Part shown: positions 7,038 to 12,955 of the stretch, piece after piece | Numbering within the stretch: the stretch's first letter is position 1 | How the letters are laid out: every line of letters begins with the position of its first letter | NCBI GenBank assembly: GCA_017998095.1 | Contig: JAGODU010000110.1 | Location: 1 to 12,955, forward strand | Direction: 5' to 3' | Length of the DNA: 12,955 nucleotides | DNA from: Prolixibacteraceae bacterium | GTDB lineage: Bacteria; Bacteroidota; Bacteroidia; Bacteroidales; Prolixibacteraceae | The notes under the pieces: generated by a model | What the model was told of the DNA's origin: nothing | Databases searched by the model: none | The model's input: only the letters and a program-made list of their open reading frames with translations | Made by a program: the position numbers and the translations under genes

Positions 7038-9915
7038 ATCTACTGATTACTTCTCTCTTCTTTCAAAACTCATGAGCGAAGACAAGTTGTATAACGTTAA
7101 AATGGATATGGATATCGAAGAAATGTATAATAATATTTATACAATCATCGACACCGATTTTATGATGGCTATAGAAAAAATCGGATATCCACAAAAATAT
7201 GAGATAGTTGAATCGCTTAAGAGTATACTGACGGATTATAAATTGTTTCTGTACTTTCCAGAACTAATATATAAACCATCTGTGTGCTTGTATGATTCGC
7301 CCAAGTGTGCATTAAGTATTTTGAAATCATACGGATTAGAAACTGAAGGCAATGGCTTACTTTCGTCCGAAGTATGGATACCGAACGATATTCCCATTAT
7401 ATTTACAAACAGAGAAGGAAGCTGGAACTGTCTTAACATTCCTGATGTTGGAATTGCTTTATCTGATGAAGAATACAGCTTGATTCGAAATCTCTCTAAG
7501 AAAGGAATTAACTCCAGAAGCTTAATTGCCGTTCTATCTGCTACACTTCCTCATATCAATGATCATACTGCAGTTAGTGTTATACCTCATTCAAGTACTT
7601 CAACAATATATAGTAAGGCTATCAGTAATCTTGCAGAGGCCGTTGTCGTTGAAAACAGCTCAATAGACTCGCTGATTAGCGATATAAAAGCCGGAGCGTT
7701 TCGATATATAAAGAGAATATACTGCTCAAGCAGTGTGGGTACCAAGCGGATTCAGGCTTTATCAGCATGTGTTGCTAATGCAAAAGTGATATCCTATTCG
7801 AATATCTCTGAGTTAACTCGATTATTGAATAATGAGAACTATCTTTGTAATAATATAGGCATATGCGAGAGATTGACCGAGATGGTTAATCGAATAATTA
7901 TGTTTTTGGCTGACAATATTTCTCTAGATAAGCAACATATAGAAATGATCAATTCAGACATTTTTGCCAATGCGGATGAAAATGCAGTTAAAAACATCCA
8001 AGAATTAAAATCAAAAATCGCTATTCAAATTGATACCAAAATCCAGCTTTATAGGGATTTATTAAAAATCCGCGAAATGGTTATTACATTCGCCAACAAG
8101 CTTGAGGAAATGGTAAATGAATTATATCGAGAAATAACAGATACAGTTGAAGCGGAAGAAAGCTTAACGTCTGCGGTCTATCACTATCCGGAAGTATCAA
8201 TGCTACAAAATCTATTTCTTCAGTACTTGTCTTTTTTAAGGATTGATGATAGTAAAGCAAATAAGCAGGCGGTTTCAAGATATAGTCAACTGCTCAGTGA
8301 CTATTCTGCGGATTATTCATTAGCTACAGAATACTGTGCTAAACTATATAAAAAGCAGAAAATCAGCAAGAAAAACATTTTGAACTTTATAAATAACACA
8401 AGTGTTGATGCATTTATTGCTCGAATTCAAATAATGCTTGCAACAGAGTATCTTTCCTATTCTAACTTGGATGATATACGTTCCTTAACAGAGAAAGTGC
8501 CGTTTATCCTTGAGTCTCTATGTAGCCCTGCTGAATACTACGTTGCTGGACTATATTTTGAGAATAATGTGGGCGATATGCATCGCGCAATTTCGTATTA
8601 CACGTGTTCATTAGAACGCGGGAATGTATATGCAGGAGATAAGATAATAGATATATCAAAAAAGAATAATTTCTCATTCTCGTTAAATTCTCTTGCACAT
8701 ATGCTCGTGCCATCAGCATGTTACGAATACGGTTTTACATTGTTATCAAGTGATCCGGATGATGGAATAAAATATCTCAAGATTGCGGCTGCTTATAGAA
8801 ATGCAGGCGCAGTATTAACATTAGCTGAGTACTATTACAAAAAAGTCAGCTATTCAGTTTCAGTCGATGATATTTATGATGAAGTCTTTTCTGATAATTG
8901 CAAAAAGGCTCTATCTTTTTACACAGCATATGACGAGATAACAGGTGCGGATCATTGTGTAGAGTGCGGCTTTTTATGCTATTATTTGGAAAATTATAGT
9001 AGTGCAATTGAATATCTCTCTCGTGCAAATGATAAGGAATGTCAAAATACATTAGGAATTATTTACGAGAAGGGTCTTGGCTGTGCTGTCGATAGACAAA
9101 CTGCTCTTTCGTACTATTCTAATGCCAAAGATATGGGTTCATCTGCTGGAGCGGCAAATTATGATAGGCTTTCAGAAATCATAGCTGAAGAAAATCGTCG
9201 TAATGTCGCTTCAACATCAACTAGCTATTCTTCTTATTCGTACTATTCATACTATTCTAGCTACTACTCTGGTTATTCTTCCTCAAGTAGTGGGTGTGTT
9301 ATTGAAGGCACAAAAATACTGACAGCAAATGGTACAGAATGTAATATTGAAGATATAAAAGCTCATCAAGAAATTCGTAATTGTAAAGGAAGCATTTCAT
9401 ACACATCTGATGAACTTATAAAAAACGATACAGTTGAAACTCTTTATGCTGTTAATGATGATGCCCCGTTTATGTCACTTGAGCACGCCATCCTGACAGA
9501 AAGAGGATGGTGTTCTATGAATCCAGCTTTATCTATGAGCATAAATCCTAATTTTCTTGTTCATCAACTGGAAATCGGCGATGTGTTTTATAAGAAGGTT
9601 TCGGTTAATGGTCAAATAACCGATATACGATGTGAGATTACTAGAATAAACGTTTCCCCTAATACAGCAAAGAAACCATGTTATGATTTACACTTCTTTG
9701 ATGGGTTTAATTCATATTATGCAAATGGCTATCCGTGTTTGTTGAATTACCCTGAATTTACTCTATCTAGTCTAAAAAGACAGATTGCTACGATGAGTGA
9801 AGATCAATACAATAGGTTTCTTAATATGTGCATCGAAAATAGAGATGTTCTTGAGAATATTTTCGGTAAAACGAACATTGGTTTTCTGTTTTCAGATGCG
9901 ATTGATAACAGATAG
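7030..9915 (+). CDS. SEL1/TPR-like repeat protein with C-terminal Hint domain
   Basis: A 961-residue protein. The start is ATG 7030, with AAGGAG at 7017-7022; an earlier in-frame start at 6997 has no such site. Residues 1-270 match no family I know and have no P-loop. Residues 270-410 are helical with coiled-coil character. Residues about 500-715 carry repeated short helical units; the best, around 672-707 (LGIIYEKGLGCAVD), is a typical SEL1 repeat. Residues 728-755 are almost only Ser and Tyr. At Cys756 a Hint domain begins: GCVIEGTKILTANG, IEDIK, then EHAILTERGW (818-827, intein block B) and CYDLHFFDGFNSYYANG near its end (about 884-900). Hint domains cleave the chain before their first Cys through a thioester. 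Asn906 may be the end residue, but the usual His before it is Leu. No signal peptide is seen, so it is probably cytoplasmic. The domain call is confident; the role is unknown. Confidence 0.85.
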   Translation: MIKSTDYFSLLSKLMSEDKLYNVKMDMDIEEMYNNIYTIIDTDFMMAIEKIGYPQKYEIVESLKSILTDYKLFLYFPELIYKPSVCLYDSPKCALSILKSYGLETEGNGLLSSEVWIPNDIPIIFTNREGSWNCLNIPDVGIALSDEEYSLIRNLSKKGINSRSLIAVLSATLPHINDHTAVSVIPHSSTSTIYSKAISNLAEAVVVENSSIDSLISDIKAGAFRYIKRIYCSSSVGTKRIQALSACVANAKVISYSNISELTRLLNNENYLCNNIGICERLTEMVNRIIMFLADNISLDKQHIEMINSDIFANADENAVKNIQELKSKIAIQIDTKIQLYRDLLKIREMVITFANKLEEMVNELYREITDTVEAEESLTSAVYHYPEVSMLQNLFLQYLSFLRIDDSKANKQAVSRYSQLLSDYSADYSLATEYCAKLYKKQKISKKNILNFINNTSVDAFIARIQIMLATEYLSYSNLDDIRSLTEKVPFILESLCSPAEYYVAGLYFENNVGDMHRAISYYTCSLERGNVYAGDKIIDISKKNNFSFSLNSLAHMLVPSACYEYGFTLLSSDPDDGIKYLKIAAAYRNAGAVLTLAEYYYKKVSYSVSVDDIYDEVFSDNCKKALSFYTAYDEITGADHCVECGFLCYYLENYSSAIEYLSRANDKECQNTLGIIYEKGLGCAVDRQTALSYYSNAKDMGSSAGAANYDRLSEIIAEENRRNVASTSTSYSSYSYYSYYSSYYSGYSSSSSGCVIEGTKILTANGTECNIEDIKAHQEIRNCKGSISYTSDELIKNDTVETLYAVNDDAPFMSLEHAILTERGWCSMNPALSMSINPNFLVHQLEIGDVFYKKVSVNGQITDIRCEITRINVSPNTAKKPCYDLHFFDGFNSYYANGYPCLLNYPEFTLSSLKRQIATMSEDQYNRFLNMCIENRDVLENIFGKTNIGFLFSDAIDNR
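9211..9294 (+). repeat. Tyr/Ser-rich low-complexity tract
   Basis: Codons 728-755 of the Hint protein encode an alternation of Ser and Tyr, with nine Tyr within residues 733-749, then five Ser and a Gly just before the Hint Cys756. The DNA shows repeated TAC/TAT and TCT/TCA codons. The tract would become the new C-terminus if the Hint domain cuts, and the tyrosines are chemically suitable targets for a radical SAM enzyme or a hydroxylase. Confidence 0.85.
9295..9747 (+). other. Region encoding the Hint domain
   Basis: This 151-codon region (residues 756-906) holds the hedgehog/intein fold motifs: block A with Cys1 and the GTKIL strand, block B with His819, and the terminal block with YANG. 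The size fits a stand-alone Hint domain lacking a homing endonuclease. About 55 further residues follow, so it is not strictly terminal. The residue after Asn906 is Tyr rather than Cys, Ser or Thr, so protein splicing is unlikely and cleavage or ligation at Cys756 is the more likely reaction. Confidence 0.75.
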
Positions 9916-9925
9916 GTTGAAATTT

Positions 9926-10939
9926 ATGTCTAATATTGTTATAAATACGCATTGCAATTTGCACTGTCCGTATTGTTTTGGCGATGATTATGTCGAAAAT
10001 AAACAACAAATAATGTCTGATGGGACATTTAGAAAAGCCAAGGAATTTATTCTTGGAGGGCAAACTGAAGCATCGGTGGGGATAATTGGAGGAGAGCCAA
10101 CTCTTCATCCGCATTTTTCCGAATTTGTTATTGATTTATGCAAAGATGACAGGGTTTCAAGAGTCATAGTCTATACGAACGGAATATTACTAACCAATTA
10201 TCCGAAAATCATATCGGAAAGTAAAGTGAAATTCCTTATCAATTGTAATCCACCAGATATTATCGGAAAAGAAAAATACAGCAAATTGGCAGCCGCAATA
10301 TCTCAGATTGCAAGATACCATGATAGATTGTCGCTTGGAGTTAACCTTTATAAGGAAAGAACCGACTATTCTTATATTTACGATTTACTTGAAATTGCGA
10401 AACTGCCTAGACTCCGTGTATCGATAACAGTTCCAAATAATCACTTAAAAAATGAACCTTTCTCCTATTTTAGTTATATGAAACCTGTGGTGCTAGAATT
10501 CTTTTGCAACTTAGCTTTTCGAGGTGTAATTCCCTATTTTGACTGCAATCATTTGCCACCGTGCTTTGTTGATTCTAAAGATTTAGCTAAGGTTGAATTT
10601 AATAAGGAATTACTTCTATTACTACAGAATACACTGTGGCAAACTGTAAGTTGCAGACCAGTAATTGATATTTTTCCTGACCTAACTGCAGTTCGCTGTT
10701 TGGGAATGTCAGAATCTACAAAGGTAAAGATTGCTGATTTTGCAAACATAAATGATTTATTTCATTTTTATCTTAGAGAAGTTGACGCTTTTGCTTACCA
10801 TTGTACAACAAATGATAAATGCAGAACGTGTTATAAGCTTAAAACCACAAAATGCTCAGGTGGGTGTTTAAGCTATAAGTCAGCTCAAATACAAGAACTA
10901 AAAGAATTGTGTGAAAGAACTGTATGTGAGGGAAAATGA
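9926..10939 (+). CDS. Radical SAM enzyme with SPASM-like C-terminus
   Basis: A 337-residue enzyme when started at ATG 9926, 10 bases after the Hint gene's stop, with a weak AGGTTGA site; an earlier in-frame start at 9797 lies inside the Hint gene and is unlikely. Residues 10-17 are CNLHCPYC, the CxxxCxxC motif that binds the SAM-cleaving 4Fe-4S cluster, and GGEP (55-58) is the usual SAM-contact motif. The C-terminal Cys pattern (C243, C258, then C299-x2-C302-x7-C310-x3-C314 with GGC, and C329/C334) resembles a SPASM domain with extra 4Fe-4S clusters. SPASM enzymes typically modify peptides or proteins, as in RiPP maturation or sulfatase activation. No precursor peptide gene is seen, so the Hint protein is the obvious candidate substrate (inference). 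The stop overlaps the next start by four bases. Confidence 0.88.
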   Translation: MSNIVINTHCNLHCPYCFGDDYVENKQQIMSDGTFRKAKEFILGGQTEASVGIIGGEPTLHPHFSEFVIDLCKDDRVSRVIVYTNGILLTNYPKIISESKVKFLINCNPPDIIGKEKYSKLAAAISQIARYHDRLSLGVNLYKERTDYSYIYDLLEIAKLPRLRVSITVPNNHLKNEPFSYFSYMKPVVLEFFCNLAFRGVIPYFDCNHLPPCFVDSKDLAKVEFNKELLLLLQNTLWQTVSCRPVIDIFPDLTAVRCLGMSESTKVKIADFANINDLFHFYLREVDAFAYHCTTNDKCRTCYKLKTTKCSGGCLSYKSAQIQELKELCERTVCEGK

Positions 10940-11763
10940 TACACGCGAATATTTGCTCAGAAGTATTAGATTGCTGTGATCTTCCCATAAAGAGTATTGT
11001 CAGATATGAGGAAGTCTCGGCAGGTATAAAAGAAATCCAACTAGGCTCATACACATGTGGAAACTATTTTGTCTATATATTAAATCATTTGAACTACTGC
11101 ATTGAAAAACTTCCAAGAAACGTCAGAATCAACCTAGTGATACCAGTTTTAGCTGAAGATCAACTGGACACAGTCATTAAGTCGCTATCTGATGGGAAGA
11201 TAGCCACATATGATATTAGTAAGGTAATAGTAAATGATTACGGTGGAATCGAACTTTATAAAAAATATATCTTTGCTAGCAAGGTAGGATTAGGAAGAAT
11301 CCTTTTCAGACAATATAGAGATTTTCGTTATCCTGAATATGCTGAATCCGTTTTAACTATTCATACATCAGAAATAGAAATGATATCTCGAACTGTCTCA
11401 CCTAAATCAATTGATATTGACTGCATAGGTTATAATATTGATCTCTCTAATATTTCGACTGATATGGAGGTTTACCTTCATCACCCTTTTGTTCTTTCGA
11501 CTTATGGACATATATGTGAATTTGCCTCTGTTTCAAAGGAAATTAGTCAAAAATTCCGTCCGGATGATGTTTGTAATCATGAATGCTTTTCATGCAAAAT
11601 CCGTTATAGTAATGACGATAAAGAATATTTCAAAATGGGGAGAGGAATCTATTATCCTATTTCATGCAAACAAGATATACAAATCACTGGACACAGCATA
11701 AAGATTATCAAAAAACCAAGGTGGGAATGCTATGAGAATATTAGCTCCGCTCAAAGGATTTGA
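10936..11763 (+). CDS. U32-family protein, UbiV-like iron-sulphur subunit
   Basis: A 275-residue protein, close to the 292 of E. coli UbiV. The start overlaps the radical SAM stop as ATGA, with GAGGG at 10928-10932. The fold cues are U32-like: the LG-x2-TC element with Cys41, then Cys194, and DVCNHEC with Cys213 and Cys217 near the end. These four match in order and setting the Cys39, Cys180, Cys193 and Cys197 that hold the 4Fe-4S cluster of UbiV; Cys220 is extra. UbiV works with UbiU as an O2-independent hydroxylase in ubiquinone synthesis. This cell type should not make ubiquinone, so another substrate is expected. The gene overlaps its partner by 32 bases, suggesting tight co-production and a heterodimer. 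Sequence divergence is strong, so the subtype is a motif-based inference. Confidence 0.72.
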   Translation: MIHANICSEVLDCCDLPIKSIVRYEEVSAGIKEIQLGSYTCGNYFVYILNHLNYCIEKLPRNVRINLVIPVLAEDQLDTVIKSLSDGKIATYDISKVIVNDYGGIELYKKYIFASKVGLGRILFRQYRDFRYPEYAESVLTIHTSEIEMISRTVSPKSIDIDCIGYNIDLSNISTDMEVYLHHPFVLSTYGHICEFASVSKEISQKFRPDDVCNHECFSCKIRYSNDDKEYFKMGRGIYYPISCKQDIQITGHSIKIIKKPRWECYENISSAQRI

Positions 11764-12679
11764 ACAAATTGATGCACTTATTTCTGCAAATCCTGATGAA
11801 GTTTATTTGAGTTTTGTAGATAACGTGTGGAATAATAAATACGGCGATTTTAACGAAATAAACAGGATGTCATCCTTTGGCCCTCGTGCAAACTTTATTG
11901 GGCAAAACAATGCAATGATAGCAATCCGAAAGATGAATAACGCGGGCATTAAATGCTATCTAGCAATCAATTCGCCTTCGTACTCAGATTCTCAGAATGC
12001 GTATTTAAAGCAAGTGATAGACTCTTTTGCTAAATTGGGTTGCGGTTTTATTGTTGGAACCCTTTCATTAGCAGCTTATTGTGCTGAAAATAACTATCAA
12101 TGCACAATTAGTACTATGTCTGGTATATACAATTCGTTATCCGTTAAAGCTTTACTAGATTTAGGTGTAAAAAGAATAATTTTTCCAAGAGATATTTCTA
12201 TCGAGAATATGGCAAAGATTGTTTCCAAGTATCCGAGTATAGAGTATGAAGCATTTTTAATGAGAAATGGGTGTCGATACTCAGATTCAAATTGTCTATC
12301 TTTTCATGCGAGAAGACATAATTCTCTTTGCTATTATCTAGATAACTCGAAAACCCAAATGCTAATTAACAACACAGTTAATAAGTTTGATTTCTATGGA
12401 AACCATTCAATTTATAAAAATGTATTTCACAAAAAAGCATGTGGGCTTTGTTCTATCTATAGACTTATAGAATCTGGAATTACAGCAGTAAAAATTGTGG
12501 GGAGAGCAGATAATCCTTCAGAATTGATTGAAGACATCTGTCTAGTTAAGCAGTCAATTGATTTGGCACAGCACTGTTCTACAGAGCAAATGTACCTTGA
12601 ACAAATGACTTTATCAGACGGAATTCTTGAACAATGCTTGTATGGCCTAAATTGTTACTATCCATGCATAAGATTTTAA
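11732..12679 (+). CDS. U32-family protein, UbiU-like iron-sulphur subunit
   Basis: A 315-residue protein, close to the 331 of E. coli UbiU. It begins MRILAPLKGFEQIDAL with an EVYLSF strand, the usual opening of the U32 family, and goes on with the TIM-barrel-like series GIKCYLAINSP, GCGFIVGTLSLA and GVKRIIFPRDIS. Cys181-x6-Cys188, Cys200 and Cys237 parallel the Cys169-x6-Cys176, Cys193 and Cys232 cluster ligands of UbiU, so a 4Fe-4S cluster is likely. Although called peptidases, characterised relatives (UbiU/UbiV, RlhA, TrhP) hydroxylate a quinone precursor or RNA. Protease activity is therefore not assumed. AGGTGGG at 11719-11725 lies six bases before the ATG and inside the upstream gene. 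The tail has further cysteines in GLNCYYPC (about 305-312). It is the last gene of the operon. Confidence 0.85.
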   Translation: MRILAPLKGFEQIDALISANPDEVYLSFVDNVWNNKYGDFNEINRMSSFGPRANFIGQNNAMIAIRKMNNAGIKCYLAINSPSYSDSQNAYLKQVIDSFAKLGCGFIVGTLSLAAYCAENNYQCTISTMSGIYNSLSVKALLDLGVKRIIFPRDISIENMAKIVSKYPSIEYEAFLMRNGCRYSDSNCLSFHARRHNSLCYYLDNSKTQMLINNTVNKFDFYGNHSIYKNVFHKKACGLCSIYRLIESGITAVKIVGRADNPSELIEDICLVKQSIDLAQHCSTEQMYLEQMTLSDGILEQCLYGLNCYYPCIRF

Positions 12680-12830
12680 TAATCATTGTAGCACATTGAT
12701 TCATATTTACAGTATCCGAGGTGGAATTGGAGATGAAATAATACTTTGATTCCTCATATTATTTAGAGCTACAAATTGTATATCGGATTATAGTATCTTT
12801 ATTCTGGGTTCAAAAGAATCATAGTGAGGT
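12680..12830. other. AT-rich downstream spacer, weak hairpin only
   Basis: There is no gene here. GAGGTGGAAT (12718-12727) can partly pair with ATTCCTC (12749-12755) if two bases bulge, but the stem is weak and no T-run follows, so a terminator is not firmly supported. The end of the operon transcript is therefore unclear. Confidence 0.4.
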
Positions 12831-12955
12831 TGATCCGTACCCCGAAAAATGGACACTGATAAGAAGTGTGAAATCAAAACATATCTACAAATCTGAGAGT
12901 GCGAGAATCAAAAAACAGACAAATTATCAAGTCAGGGAGAATTCAGCAAACAAAA
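12831..12955 (+). mobile_element. Possible left end of an IS3-family insertion sequence
   Basis: TGATCCGTACCCCGAAAAAT followed by GGACACTGAT resembles the terminal inverted repeats of IS3-family elements, which often start with TG and carry ACCCC...AAA...TGGACA. The inner ACACT...AGTGT pair (about 12853-12869) is also palindromic. A GGGAG near the window end (about 12937-12941) would suit a transposase start just outside. No transposase coding is visible, so this rests on the end motif alone. Confidence 0.35.

Noticed and set aside
9295..9747. Full intein splicing of the host protein
   Set aside because: The residue after the presumed last Asn is Tyr, not Cys, Ser or Thr, and the usual His before it is Leu, so exteins could not be joined in the normal way.
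9797..9925. Earlier start for the radical SAM protein
   Set aside because: It would overlap the Hint gene by over 100 bases; ATG 9926 puts the CxxxCxxC motif near the N-terminus as is usual for the family.
10936..12679. Reading the U32 pair as collagenase-type peptidases
   Set aside because: The cysteine patterns match iron-sulphur hydroxylase subunits, and no classical protease catalytic motif is visible.
1..12955. CRISPR array, tRNA or rRNA genes
   Set aside because: No regularly spaced direct repeats, tRNA cloverleaf or rRNA-like sequence was noticed on reading either strand.

Overview
The window looks like an AT-rich accessory island in a low-GC anaerobic Firmicute, most likely a gut or rumen Clostridia of the Ruminococcus/Oscillospiraceae type. 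This is inferred from strong AGGAGG-type ribosome binding sites, AT-rich codon use, two probable oxygen-sensitive iron-sulphur enzyme types, and a left flanking gene typical of clostridial mobile elements. No species marker such as rRNA or tRNA is present.

Layout. Bases 2-1285 hold the 3' part of a visibly more GC-rich gene for a coiled-coil protein with a DUF2325-like C-terminus. A 393-base gap follows. It holds a perfect 12-bp inverted repeat (1305-1354), a strong sigma-A-type promoter with extended -10 (1459-1488), a leader hairpin and a possible 36-residue leader ORF. From 1679 to 12679 seven genes run on the + strand in what looks like one operon, with only short gaps or overlaps: three different dynamin-family GTPases (1679-3349, 3369-5684, 5766-7037); a 961-residue protein with SEL1/TPR-like repeats, a Tyr/Ser-rich tract and a C-terminal Hint (hedgehog/intein) domain (7030-9915); a radical SAM/SPASM-like enzyme (9926-10939); and two U32-family proteins (10936-11763, 11732-12679) that pair like UbiV and UbiU, including matching iron-sulphur cysteines. 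The right edge (from about 12831) resembles the terminal inverted repeat of an IS3-family element whose genes would lie outside the window.

How the genes may work together (inference). Three dynamin-like GTPases imply membrane binding or remodelling. The Hint protein could cleave itself, or attach its N-terminal part to a nucleophile, at the Gly755-Cys756 junction, right after the Tyr/Ser-rich tail. The radical SAM enzyme and the U32 pair, a likely O2-independent hydroxylase, would then be maturation enzymes acting on that protein or on a partner ligand. I know of no described system combining multi-dynamin GTPases, a Hint protein, a radical SAM/SPASM enzyme and a UbiU/UbiV-like pair, so this operon is the main candidate for a new system. 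A phage-defence, vesicle or stress role is possible, but nothing in the sequence decides between these.
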